DNA of 5,517 nucleotides from Ferruginibacter sp. (lineage in GTDB: Bacteria; Bacteroidota; Bacteroidia; Chitinophagales; Chitinophagaceae), in the NCBI GenBank assembly GCA_018882645.1, contig VERM01000125.1, forward strand, positions 1-5,517, given 5' to 3'. Under the pieces are notes generated by a model. The model had not been told where the DNA came from and made no database searches. It saw only the letters and a program-made list of their open reading frames with translations. The position numbers and the translations under genes are program-made. Position 1 is the stretch's first letter, and every line of letters starts with the position of its first letter. Positions 1 through 5,405 of this stretch are shown here, piece after piece.

Positions 1-59
1 ATGCAAATGTGCTGGTGTTGACTGAGAAGGCCGCGAAGTTGTTGACGGAGGCGGAATAA
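1..59 (+). CDS. rplD: 50S ribosomal protein L4 (uL4), C-terminal fragment
   Basis: Only the last 18 codons and the TAA stop (57-59) are inside the window; the reading frame begins with the codon at base 3 and gives ANVLVLTEKAAKLLTEAE. The pattern of a hydrophobic strand followed by 'LTE' and a short amphipathic helix is what the C-terminus of L4 looks like, and the position directly before rplW in an S10-type operon supports it. L4 binds 23S rRNA and sends a loop into the peptide exit tunnel; in E. coli it also represses the S10 operon by acting on its leader, which would lie outside this window. The fragment is too short to identify alone, so the call leans on gene order. Confidence 0.85.
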   Translation, partial: ANVLVLTEKAAKLLTEAE

Positions 60-85
60 CTTTTAACTATTGAAATTAAACTGTT

Positions 86-100
86 GAATTTTTAAATTAT
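86..100 (+). repeat. AT-rich leader repeat, copy 1 (before rplW)
   Basis: The 15 bases 'gaatttttaaattat' recur exactly at 3446-3460 before rpmC. Here they end five bases before the rplW ATG. The low complexity makes chance recurrence possible. Confidence 0.45.
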
Positions 101-105
101 ACATA

Positions 106-405
106 ATGAAACTGTCTGATGTCATCATTAAGCCGATTCTATCTGAGAAAGCCAACAGGCAATCAGAGAAACTCAATCGCTATTCGTTTGTAGTTGACAG
201 AAAAGCAAACAAGCTTGAAATCAAAAGAGCGATAGAGTTATTTTACGGCGTACAGGTGGAAGAGGTAAACACGGCTGTGATGCCTTCCAAATTGAAAGCA
301 AAATACACCAAGTCCGGTTTTATCGTCGGCCGTAAACCTGCAAAGAAAAAAGCATTGGTTACTGTTGCTGAAGGAGAGACTATCGATCTGTACGGAAATA
401 TCTAA
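106..405 (+). CDS. rplW: 50S ribosomal protein L23 (uL23)
   Basis: A 99-residue protein, the usual length for bacterial L23. It binds domain III of 23S rRNA beside the exit of the peptide tunnel, where trigger factor and the signal recognition particle dock. The N-terminal 'SEKA' (residues 13-16) carries Glu14, equivalent to E. coli Glu18, the trigger-factor contact. The segment KANKLEIKRAIE (33-44), followed by a hydrophobic FYGVQVEEVNT, is the conserved first half of the fold; a basic stretch (about 61-80) is the rRNA-binding loop; KKALVTVAEGETIDLYG near the end fits the family signature apart from a Val where Leu is usual. It follows rplD by 46 bases. The ATG has no Shine-Dalgarno sequence but an AT-rich leader, as expected in Bacteroidota. 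Confidence 0.97.
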   Translation: MKLSDVIIKPILSEKANRQSEKLNRYSFVVDRKANKLEIKRAIELFYGVQVEEVNTAVMPSKLKAKYTKSGFIVGRKPAKKKALVTVAEGETIDLYGNI

Positions 406-467
406 TTCAATTCATAAATGAATGGTGGTCAGCACCGCAAAGTTTTGACAAATAAAAGAAATTAAAA
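406..467 (+). other. rplW-rplB gap with two adjacent small inverted repeats
   Basis: ATTCAT-aa-ATGAAT (410-423) is directly followed by GGTG-gtcag-CACC (424-436). The second is notably GC-rich for an intergenic stretch here. Both stems are short (5-6 and 4 bp), and such repeats arise often by chance. The rest is the A-rich rplB leader. Confidence 0.25.
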
Positions 468-1310
468 ATGGCACTTAGAAAATACAAACCCATTACCGCA
501 GGAACCCGCTGGAGAATTGGCAATGCATACGCTGAAATCACTGCCAGCGCACCTGAGAAATCATTGGTAGAGAAACAAACCTCAACTGCGGGCAGAAACG
601 CTCAAGGTCGCAGATCTATGCGTTATAGAGGAGGTGGTAACAAAAACAAATATCGCTTGATCGATTTCAAAAGAGATAAGAAAGATATACCGGCTACTGT
701 AAAAACAATTGAGTACGATCCCAATCGTACAGCTTTTATTGCTTTATTGTCTTATGCCGACGGAGAGAAGCGTTATATACTTGCTCCTCAGGGTTTGCAA
801 ATTGGTCAGTCCATCATCAGCGGAGATAGTGTGGCACCTGAGCTGGGGAATGCATTAATGCTGAAAAACATGCCTCTGGGTACCAACGTTCACAATATTG
901 AAATGCAACCTAATCAGGGTGGTATACTTGTTCGCAGCGCAGGAACATCTGCACAGCTCACCAACAAGGAAGATAAATATGCTGTATTGAAAATGCCCAG
1001 CGGCGAGTTGAGAAAAGTACTGATTAACTGTTATGCAACAGTAGGAGTAACCAGCAACAGCGATCATAATCTGGAATCTCTTGGTAAAGCAGGACGTAAA
1101 CGCTGGAAAGGTATCCGCCCTCGTACAAGAGCTGTAGCAATGAACCCAGTTGATCACCCTATGGGAGGTGGTGAGGGTAGAGCATCCGGGGGTCACCCAC
1201 GTAGTCGTAAAGGTAAATATGCCAAAGGTGAAATTACACGCACAAGAGGAAAGGGATCTGATAAACTTATTATTCAAAGAAGAAACGGTAAAAAATTACC
1301 TAATAAATAA
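468..1310 (+). CDS. rplB: 50S ribosomal protein L2 (uL2)
   Basis: A 280-residue protein (typical 270-280). L2 is one of the oldest large-subunit proteins; it binds 23S rRNA domain IV, is needed for subunit association and supports the peptidyl transferase centre. The N-terminal OB-like RNA-binding domain runs to about residue 125, with YRGGG (53-57) and the strongly conserved IEYDPNR (81-87) and [10 protein letters not shown] (98-107). The second, SH3-like domain holds VRSAGT (155-160) and SGELRKV. The C-terminal signature [13 protein letters not shown] (226-238) retains His230, equivalent to E. coli His229 in mature numbering. GGHPRSRKG next to it is typical of Bacteroidota. Two unusual residues are Asn58, where His is normal, and Ala222, where the family signature has Gly. 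The leader is A-rich with no Shine-Dalgarno sequence. Confidence 0.98.
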   Translation: MALRKYKPITAGTRWRIGNAYAEITASAPEKSLVEKQTSTAGRNAQGRRSMRYRGGGNKNKYRLIDFKRDKKDIPATVKTIEYDPNRTAFIALLSYADGEKRYILAPQGLQIGQSIISGDSVAPELGNALMLKNMPLGTNVHNIEMQPNQGGILVRSAGTSAQLTNKEDKYAVLKMPSGELRKVLINCYATVGVTSNSDHNLESLGKAGRKRWKGIRPRTRAVAMNPVDHPMGGGEGRASGGHPRSRKGKYAKGEITRTRGKGSDKLIIQRRNGKKLPNK

Positions 1311-1329
1311 AACCAACATTGTTAAAATA

Positions 1330-1346
1330 TCCGATGTGAATTCGGA
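1330..1346 (+). other. Small inverted repeat in the rplB-rpsS gap
   Basis: TCCGA (1330-1334) and TCGGA (1342-1346) are reverse complements around the seven bases TGTGAAT. No T-run follows, so it is not a terminator. It is 21 bases before the rpsS ATG. At 5 bp, chance is a fair explanation. Confidence 0.2.
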
Positions 1347-1367
1347 AAATAAACACAAAAAACAAAT

Positions 1368-1640
1368 ATGGCTCGTTCATTAAAAAAAGGTCCTTACGTT
1401 GATGCTAAACTGGAGAAAAAAGTGGTGTCCATTGTAGAAGGGAAATCCAAAAAAACAGTTATCAAAACTTGGAGTCGCAGAAGTACAATTACTCCGGATT
1501 TCGTTGGACAAACTTTTGCTGTACACAATGGGAACAAATTCATTCCTGTATACGTAACAGAATTTATGGTTGGTCACAAGCTCGGAGAGTTTGCGCCCAC
1601 AAGAAATTTCAGAGGCCATTCAAGTAAAAAGATATCATAA
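1368..1640 (+). CDS. rpsS: 30S ribosomal protein S19 (uS19)
   Basis: A 90-residue protein, the standard length. S19 sits in the head of the small subunit, binds 16S rRNA together with S13, and contacts the A-site tRNA region and the A-site finger bridge. [12 protein letters not shown] at the N-terminus is the family hallmark; TWSRRSTI (34-41) follows; [25 protein letters not shown] (54-78, read in two parts [10 protein letters not shown] and [15 protein letters not shown]) matches the S19 signature; FRGHSSKK closes the protein. Asn80 in PTRNFRGH, in place of Thr, is common in Bacteroidota. The start is fixed by the conserved N-terminus. The gene lies 57 bases after rplB, with the A-rich leader 'acaaaaaacaaat' directly before ATG. 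Confidence 0.98.
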   Translation: MARSLKKGPYVDAKLEKKVVSIVEGKSKKTVIKTWSRRSTITPDFVGQTFAVHNGNKFIPVYVTEFMVGHKLGEFAPTRNFRGHSSKKIS

Positions 1641-1709
1641 GCGTTTCGAATTTAAAGTTGAAGCATTCAACATTAAGCCGTAAAGCCTTAAAACGTTAAA
1701 CAAATTAAA
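1641..1709 (+). other. rpsS-rplV gap with nested inverted repeats
   Basis: GTTGAA-gca-TTCAAC (1657-1671) is a perfect 6-bp stem with a 3-base loop. Next to it TTAAG (1673-1677) can pair with CTTAA (1687-1691), and CGTT (1642-1645) with AACG (1692-1695), which together would give a three-way junction. The outer pairings are short and AT-rich, so the fold is speculative. The gap ends in an A-rich rplV leader. Confidence 0.25.
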
Positions 1710-2102
1710 ATGGAAGCAATAGCAAAACTGAACAACTATCCTACTTCACCCCGCAAGATGCGCCTGCTGGCGGATTTGATTCGCGGTATGAAAGTGGAAA
1801 AGGCTCTGGCCATTTTGGATCACAATCCAAAACATCCAGCTGTGCCTTTACGCAAACTGGTTTTGTCAGCCATAAGCAACTGGAAACAAAAAAATGAAGG
1901 TGCGGATGAATCAGCGCTGGTAGTGAAAACCATTTATGTAGATGGTGCGAGAGTGATTAAGCGTATGCGCCCTGCCCCACAAGGTCGTGGTTACAGAGTT
2001 CGCAAGCGTAGCAATCACGTAACTGTAATAGTAGACACTGTAAGTGTTTCTGCTAAAGCAGGAAAACCAAAAAAAGTTGAGGAAGTTGTAGAAGTAGCGT
2101 AA
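1710..2102 (+). CDS. rplV: 50S ribosomal protein L22 (uL22)
   Basis: A 130-residue protein. L22 contacts all domains of 23S rRNA; its globular part lies on the outer surface and its beta-hairpin lines the exit tunnel constriction, where changes give macrolide resistance in other bacteria. The N-terminal SPRKMRLLADLIRG (13-26) and KHPAVPLRKLVLSAISNW (41-58) form the core. The hairpin tip is in residues 84-99 (KRMRPAPQGRGYRVRK), and this with HVTVIV (103-108) fits the L22 signature. Compared with the 110-residue E. coli protein, there is a tail of about 20 residues (111-130), Lys-rich then acidic and Val-rich (KKVEEVVEVA), which is a common kind of extension in this phylum. A 69-base leader with small inverted repeats precedes the gene. 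Confidence 0.97.
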   Translation: MEAIAKLNNYPTSPRKMRLLADLIRGMKVEKALAILDHNPKHPAVPLRKLVLSAISNWKQKNEGADESALVVKTIYVDGARVIKRMRPAPQGRGYRVRKRSNHVTVIVDTVSVSAKAGKPKKVEEVVEVA

Positions 2103-2191
2103 GGGAAAAATTCTGTAAAATCAGCAACTGCTTAGAAAATAAATCTGAAAAAAGACTAAATAAAAATAAACAAAATCTTTAAAAACCAAAT

Positions 2192-2962
2192 ATGGGTCAG
2201 AAAACAAATCCGATAGGTGCTAGGGTAGGAATTATCCGCGGATGGGACAGCAACTGGTATGCGCATAAAAAAGATTATGCCAACAAGCTGATTGAAGATC
2301 ACAAAATCAGAAATTATCTCAATGCACGTATCAACAAAGGAGGCATCTCCAAAATTGTTATTGAACGTACGCTGAATAAACTGATTGTTACCATTCATAC
2401 TTCCAAGCCCGGTATCATCATCGGTAAGGGAGGCGGAGAAGTAGACAGAATCAAGGAGGAGTTAAAAAAACTTTGTGGAAAAGAAGACGTGCAGATCAAC
2501 ATACTTGAGATTCGTCGCCCTGAACTGGATGCCACCATTGTTGCTGATACCATCGCTCGTCAGATAGAGAATCGTATCAACTATAAACGTGCCATAAAAA
2601 TGTCAATTGCTTCCGCTTTGCGTATGGGCGCAGAAGGGATCAAAGTAAAAGTTGGTGGTCGTTTGGGTGGTGCAGAGATTGCCCGCAGTGAGGAAATCAA
2701 ACAAGGTCGTACGCCTTTACATACATTGCGTATGGATATTGATTACGCAAGTTTATTTGCTTTAACCGTTTATGGAAAAATCGGTATCAAAGTATGGATT
2801 TGCAAAGGTGAAGTTTTGGGTAAAAGAGATTTGAATCCAAACGTCATTGCCGGTGGAAAAAATGAATCTGCAGGTGAAAGAGCTCAGGGTGGATTTGAAA
2901 GAAGAGATGACAGAAGAGGCGGTGGAAGAGGTGGAGAACGCCGTGGCGGAGGAAGAAAATAA
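2192..2962 (+). CDS. rpsC: 30S ribosomal protein S3 (uS3) with Arg/Gly-rich C-terminal tail
   Basis: A 256-residue protein; the E. coli form has 233. S3 is in the small-subunit head at the mRNA entry tunnel and, with S4 and S5, gives the ribosome its mRNA helicase activity. MGQKTNPIG is the conserved N-terminus and fixes the start. The KH type II domain (about 38-107) has the loop IIGKGG with GxxG at 78-81. YKRAIK (131-136) holds basic residues aligned with the E. coli helicase residues Arg131, Arg132 and Lys135. [13 protein letters not shown] (155-167) and [15 protein letters not shown] (172-186) are the C-terminal domain signature. From about residue 221 the protein becomes low-complexity, with [16 protein letters not shown] at the end (241-256). 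A hairpin brackets the stop codon. The leader is 89 bases and A-rich without a Shine-Dalgarno sequence. Confidence 0.98.
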   Translation: MGQKTNPIGARVGIIRGWDSNWYAHKKDYANKLIEDHKIRNYLNARINKGGISKIVIERTLNKLIVTIHTSKPGIIIGKGGGEVDRIKEELKKLCGKEDVQINILEIRRPELDATIVADTIARQIENRINYKRAIKMSIASALRMGAEGIKVKVGGRLGGAEIARSEEIKQGRTPLHTLRMDIDYASLFALTVYGKIGIKVWICKGEVLGKRDLNPNVIAGGKNESAGERAQGGFERRDDRRGGGRGGERRGGGRK

Positions 2963-2968
2963 TCTTCC
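2951..2968 (+). other. Inverted repeat bracketing the rpsC stop codon
   Basis: GGAAGA (2951-2956) and TCTTCC (2963-2968) are exact reverse complements; the six-base loop AAATAA ends with the rpsC TAA stop. A second 5-bp repeat, TTCAA-agta-TTGAA, lies at 2971-2984. No T-run follows directly, so this is not a standard intrinsic terminator. Confidence 0.35.
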
Positions 2969-3011
2969 GTTTCAAAGTATTGAATTGTCAAACTGTTTTA
3001 AATAATAAAAG

Positions 3012-3434
3012 ATGTTACAACCAAAAAGAACCAAACACAGAAAGACCCAGAAAGGCAGAATGAAGGGCAACACTAAAAGAGGCGCCACGCTGGCTTTCGG
3101 AACATTTGGCTTAAAGGCTTTGGCAAGTGTTTGGTTAACGAATCGTCAAATTGAAAGTGCCCGTCAGGCAATGACGCGTCACATGAAGCGTGAAGGAAAC
3201 GTATGGATTAGAATATTCCCTGATAAACCCATTACAGCCAAACCGGCAGAGGTGAGAATGGGTAAAGGTAAAGGGAATCCCGAAGGTTGGGCAGCAATCG
3301 TTCAACCGGGAAGAATTTTATTTGAAGCGGATGGCGTTTCAGAACAAGTGGCCAAAGAAGCATTTGAACTGGCTGCTCAAAAATTGCCAATTTTGACAAA
3401 ATTTGTGGTGAGCAGGGATTACTCAGCTTCATAA
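3012..3434 (+). CDS. rplP: 50S ribosomal protein L16 (uL16)
   Basis: A 140-residue protein (E. coli 136). L16 binds 23S and 5S rRNA at the base of the central protuberance; it assembles late and reaches toward the A-site and P-site tRNAs, helping organise the peptidyl transferase centre. [11 protein letters not shown] is the conserved N-terminus. GTFGLKAL (30-37), [18 protein letters not shown] (45-62) and [24 protein letters not shown] (split at 65-76 and 77-88) are the family motifs. Arg82 in VRMGKGKG corresponds to E. coli Arg81, the residue hydroxylated by YcfD there. [16 protein letters not shown] near the end is the usual C-terminal helix. The gene is 49 bases after rpsC. Confidence 0.98.
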   Translation: MLQPKRTKHRKTQKGRMKGNTKRGATLAFGTFGLKALASVWLTNRQIESARQAMTRHMKREGNVWIRIFPDKPITAKPAEVRMGKGKGNPEGWAAIVQPGRILFEADGVSEQVAKEAFELAAQKLPILTKFVVSRDYSAS

Positions 3435-3445
3435 AATCAGTTACA

Positions 3446-3460
3446 GAATTTTTAAATTAT
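3446..3460 (+). repeat. AT-rich leader repeat, copy 2 (before rpmC)
   Basis: Exact copy of 86-100. Here it ends 13 bases before the rpmC ATG, so the distance to the start codon differs from copy 1, which argues against a strictly positioned initiation element. Confidence 0.45.
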
Positions 3461-3473
3461 CAAATACAAAACG

Positions 3474-3683
3474 ATGTCTAAAAAAGTTGATTTCTTACAA
3501 AGCATTTCGGGATTGAATGAAGCCGAATTGACTTCACGGATCAAGGAGGATGAGTTGCGCATCAAAAAGCTTAGTTTTTCTCATGCGCTCACACCTTTGG
3601 AAAATCCTCAAAGCATCCGTGCATTGAGAAGAGATATAGCCCGTTTAAAAACACAATTAAGAAAATTGCAAATTGGAGCTTAA
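3474..3683 (+). CDS. rpmC: 50S ribosomal protein L29 (uL29)
   Basis: A 69-residue protein, normal for L29 (60-75). It is a small, all-helical protein that lies near L23 beside the tunnel exit and adds to the docking surface for trigger factor and targeting factors. The sequence reads as two long helices (about 14-35 and 45-66) joined by a turn at 36-44, as in the known fold. NPQSIRALRRDIARL (44-58) matches the L29 signature. The N-terminus (MSKKVDFLQSISGLNEAEL) is a few residues longer than in E. coli. The gene lies 39 bases after rplP, and rpsQ begins only 16 bases later. Confidence 0.95.
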   Translation: MSKKVDFLQSISGLNEAELTSRIKEDELRIKKLSFSHALTPLENPQSIRALRRDIARLKTQLRKLQIGA

Positions 3684-3699
3684 TCCAATAAAAAAATAA

Positions 3700-3975
3700 A
3701 TGATGGAAACAACAACTAAAATCGAAAGGAATTTAAGGAAGACCAAAGTCGGTATCGTATCCAGCAATAAAATGGATAAAACCATTACTGTAAAGGTAGA
3801 ACGTAAAATCAAGCACCCACTTTACGGAAAGTTCCTTAAGAAGACCAACAGTTTTCATGCACACGATGAAAAAAACGAGTGCAGCATCGGCGATACTGTT
3901 AAGATTATGGAGAGTCGCCCTCTGAGTAAGACTAAGCGTTGGAGACTCGTGGAGATCATCGAAAAAGTGAAATAG
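3700..3975 (+). CDS. rpsQ: 30S ribosomal protein S17 (uS17)
   Basis: A 91-residue protein; the family is about 80-90 residues. S17 is a primary 16S rRNA-binding protein of the small-subunit body with an OB fold. [23 protein letters not shown] (about 13-35) is the first half of the barrel; [19 protein letters not shown] carries a basic loop; [13 protein letters not shown] (64-76) is the S17 signature, followed by [11 protein letters not shown]. Two ATG codons stand next to each other at 3700 and 3703, so the true start may be one codon later; both have the A-rich leader 'aataaaaaaataa'. The spacing from rpmC is short, so the two genes are surely on one transcript. The stop is TAG, whereas most neighbours use TAA. 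Confidence 0.96.
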   Translation: MMETTTKIERNLRKTKVGIVSSNKMDKTITVKVERKIKHPLYGKFLKKTNSFHAHDEKNECSIGDTVKIMESRPLSKTKRWRLVEIIEKVK

Positions 3976-4068
3976 TTTTTTATGCGGGGTTAACTATAAC
4001 GCATACACAAAAAACATACATATTTTTAAATGAAAGCGATACCAATCGCGAAGAAAAAGTAAAATAAA
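3976..4068 (+). other. rpsQ-rplN gap at the S10/spc boundary, with two small inverted repeats
   Basis: This is the largest gap in the window. It begins with six T, then TATGCG (3981-3986) and CGCATA (4000-4005) form a 6-bp stem around 13 bases; GCGAT-acca-ATCGC (4036-4049) forms a second short stem 19 bases before the rplN ATG. The first stem is preceded, not followed, by the T-run, so it is no + strand terminator. In E. coli a separate spc promoter lies between these two genes. Here I see 'tattttta' at 4021-4028, a partial fit to the Bacteroidota TAnnTTTG element, but no TTTG at the proper upstream distance. Confidence 0.35.
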
Positions 4069-4072
4069 ATGA
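4054..4072 (+). repeat. Leader repeat, copy 1 (before rplN)
   Basis: The 19 bases 'aaaaagtaaaataaaatga' include the rplN ATG (4069-4071) and are identical to bases 4474-4492 before rplX. They look like an A-rich translation-start leader of the Bacteroidota kind. The identity may reflect a shared optimum for initiation or an old duplication of the leader. Confidence 0.7.
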
Positions 4073-4437
4073 TACAGCAAGAGAGCAGATTAAATGTAGC
4101 AGATAACAGCGGTGCCAAAGAGGTGCTATGTATCCGTGTCTTAGGTAACAGTGGTCAGGATTATGCCAAAATCGGCGACAAGATTGTGGTTACGGTTAAG
4201 GATGCTATGCCTGCCGGCGGGATTAAAAAAGGAACGGTGAGTAAAGCTGTAATTGTTCGTACAGTCAATAAACTCAGACGTAAGGACGGCTCCTACATCC
4301 GTTTTGATGACAACGCAGTGGTGTTGCTCAACAATGCAGATGAGCCAAGAGGTACGCGTATTTTCGGACCGGTAGCCCGTGAATTGAGAGATAAAGGGTA
4401 TATGAAAATCATTTCTCTCGCACCTGAAGTACTGTAG
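4069..4437 (+). CDS. rplN: 50S ribosomal protein L14 (uL14)
   Basis: A 122-residue protein, the standard length. L14 binds 23S rRNA on the interface side of the large subunit, pairs with L19, takes part in an inter-subunit bridge with 16S rRNA and is the docking site for the silencing factor Rsf[27 protein letters not shown] (split 1-13, 14-26) is the conserved five-stranded barrel start. [22 protein letters not shown] follows, and the family signature runs from AVIV (60-63) through [30 protein letters not shown] is the conserved C-terminal part. In E. coli the separate spc operon starts at this gene; here the 93-base gap before it is the largest in the window. It shares its last 16 leader bases plus the start with rplX. 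Confidence 0.98.
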   Translation: MIQQESRLNVADNSGAKEVLCIRVLGNSGQDYAKIGDKIVVTVKDAMPAGGIKKGTVSKAVIVRTVNKLRRKDGSYIRFDDNAVVLLNNADEPRGTRIFGPVARELRDKGYMKIISLAPEVL

Positions 4438-4473
4438 TCTTAATTAAAAAAGATAATCAGCTGTCAAACCAGC

Positions 4474-4492
4474 AAAAAGTAAAATAAAATGA
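4474..4492 (+). repeat. Leader repeat, copy 2 (before rplX)
   Basis: Identical over 19 bases to 4054-4072. It includes the rplX ATG at 4489-4491. The bases further upstream (agc here, aag before rplN) are not identical, so the similarity is limited to the initiation region. Confidence 0.7.
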
Positions 4493-4827
4493 GTACAAGA
4501 TTCAAACCTAAATTCAACATCAAAAAGGGAGATTCAGTTGTGGTAATCACAGGTGATGACAAAGATTTGAAAAAGCCCCGTAAAGTGTTGGAAGTTATTC
4601 TGGATAAAGCACGTGTATTGGTGGAAGGCGTCAACATTGTCACAAAACATACCAAACCTTCTGCGCAAAATACAAAAGGCGGTATCGTTAAAGTGGAAGC
4701 CCCCATTGCCATCAGCAATGTGATGCTTTGGGATGCCAAAGCGGGAGCGCCTGCTAAAATCAAACGTTCCAGAGAAAATGGTAAATTAATCAGAACATCA
4801 AAAAAATCAGGGGAGGTAATCAACTAA
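4489..4827 (+). CDS. rplX: 50S ribosomal protein L24 (uL24)
   Basis: A 112-residue protein (E. coli 104). L24 binds the 5' region of 23S rRNA and is an assembly initiator; it also sits near the tunnel exit. The KOW region is at 13-37 ([24 protein letters not shown] within it). Compared with the E. coli segment TGKDKGKRGKV, this one reads [13 protein letters not shown]: it is two residues longer and lacks both glycines after the DK pair. [15 protein letters not shown] (43-57) and [19 protein letters not shown] are the conserved remainder, so the family call is secure. It begins 51 bases after rplN with a nearly identical leader, and its stop (4825-4827) overlaps the rplE start by one base (TAATG), a layout that usually allows translational coupling. 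Confidence 0.96.
   Translation: MSTRFKPKFNIKKGDSVVVITGDDKDLKKPRKVLEVILDKARVLVEGVNIVTKHTKPSAQNTKGGIVKVEAPIAISNVMLWDAKAGAPAKIKRSRENGKLIRTSKKSGEVIN
4809..4817 (+). promoter_or_regulatory. Shine-Dalgarno-like sequence of rplE
   Basis: The bases 'aggggaggt' end nine bases before the rplE ATG at 4827, within the normal spacing for a Shine-Dalgarno sequence. They lie inside the last codons of rplX and code for Gly-Glu-Val of SGEVIN, so they could be explained by coding alone. No other gene in the window has such a sequence at a usable distance. A role in re-initiation at the TAATG overlap is inferred. Confidence 0.5.
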
Positions 4828-5402
4828 TGAGCAACACAACATATACTCCAAGATTGGCAGTGAAGTACAACAAAGATGTTGTACCTGCTTTAATGAAAAA
4901 ATTCAGTTACAAAACTATCATGCAAGCTCCAAGGCTTACCAAAATTTGTTTAAATAGAGGTGTCAATGGTGCTACCGCAGATAAAAAACTGATAGACATC
5001 GCTGTTGAAGAACTGTCGCAAATCACAGGTCAGAAAGCAGTGCCTACCATGTCTAAAAAAGATATCTCCAATTTCAAACTGCGTAAAAACATGCCCATCG
5101 GTGCGAGGGTAACCTTACGCGGTGTAAAAATGTATGAGTTCCTAGACAGACTGGTATCGGTATCTCTGCCACGTGTCCGTGATTTCAAAGGCATTAACGA
5201 AAAATCTTTCGATGGCAGAGGGAACTATACCCTGGGTGTTACTGAACAAATCATCTTTCCGGAAATAGACATCGACAAGGTGAATAAAATTACCGGATTG
5301 GATATCACTTTTGTAACTACAGCAAATTCCAACGATGAAGCATATGAATTGCTGAAAGAGTTGGGTATGCCATTCAAAAACAACAAAAAATCTGAAAATT
5401 AA
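4827..5402 (+). CDS. rplE: 50S ribosomal protein L5 (uL5)
   Basis: A 191-residue protein (E. coli 179). L5 binds 5S rRNA in the central protuberance and contacts S13 and the P-site t[24 protein letters not shown] (6-26, in two parts) is the N-terminal helix region; [12 protein letters not shown] (35-46) follows; [16 protein letters not shown] (63-78) fits the L5 signature, and [20 protein letters not shown] is the family's central segment. LPRVRDFKG and [21 protein letters not shown] are the strongly conserved C-terminal motifs. The start overlaps the rplX stop by one base, and it is the only gene here with a Shine-Dalgarno-like sequence, 'ggggaggt', at a suitable distance. In E. coli, S8 represses the spc operon by binding mRNA around the start of this gene. 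Confidence 0.98.
   Translation: MSNTTYTPRLAVKYNKDVVPALMKKFSYKTIMQAPRLTKICLNRGVNGATADKKLIDIAVEELSQITGQKAVPTMSKKDISNFKLRKNMPIGARVTLRGVKMYEFLDRLVSVSLPRVRDFKGINEKSFDGRGNYTLGVTEQIIFPEIDIDKVNKITGLDITFVTTANSNDEAYELLKELGMPFKNNKKSEN
4865..4884 (+). promoter_or_regulatory. Perfect 8-bp hairpin in the early rplE coding region
   Basis: GTACAACA (4865-4872) and TGTTGTAC (4877-4884) are exact reverse complements around the loop AAGA. The hairpin begins 38 bases after the first base of the rplE start codon. It codes for KYNKDVVP, a stretch conserved enough that codon constraint is a possible explanation. In E. coli the S8 repressor site overlaps the start of this gene, but that site has an internal loop and bulge, which this simple stem does not show. 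Function is unproven. Confidence 0.3.
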
Positions 5403-5405
5403 AAT

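Noticed and set aside
855..1277. Open frame of 140 codons on the - strand inside rplB
   Set aside because: It is fully antisense to the well-supported L2 gene, its translation is Cys/Thr/Phe-rich and resembles no family, and no separate leader is visible.
1150..1383. Open frame of 77 codons on the + strand across the end of rplB and start of rpsS
   Set aside because: It lies in another frame of L2 and overlaps the S19 start; the translation shows no domain and both real genes are secure.
1380..1619. Open frame on the - strand inside rpsS
   Set aside because: It is a shadow of the S19 gene with no family resemblance.
2156..2398. Open frame on the - strand over the rpsC leader and start
   Set aside because: It covers the AT-rich gap and the conserved S3 N-terminus in antisense; the Phe/Ile-rich product reflects A-rich DNA read backwards.
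3377..3396. Stem TCAAAA / TTTTGA with a bulge inside rplP
   Set aside because: It lies in the conserved L16 C-terminal coding region, is AT-rich and interrupted; nothing suggests a role beyond coding.
3232..3432. Open frame of 66 codons on the - strand inside rplP
   Set aside because: Antisense to the conserved L16 C-terminal half; no sign of an independent gene.
3674..3677. 'ggag' as a Shine-Dalgarno sequence for rpsQ
   Set aside because: It is 22 bases before the ATG, too far, and codes for the C-terminal Gly-Ala of L29.
3976..4005. T-run and stem after rpsQ as an intrinsic terminator
   Set aside because: The T-run comes before the stem, not after it, so on the + strand it cannot act as a standard terminator; on the - strand no gene ends here.
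3998..4035. Bacteroidota-type promoter before rplN
   Set aside because: Only a partial -7 element ('tattttta' at 4021) is present, with no TTTG at the expected upstream distance.
4464..4823. Open frame of 119 codons on the - strand over rplX, with a hydrophobic end
   Set aside because: It mirrors L24 almost exactly; the Leu/Phe-rich end is the complement of Lys-rich codons and the A-rich leader, not a real membrane segment.
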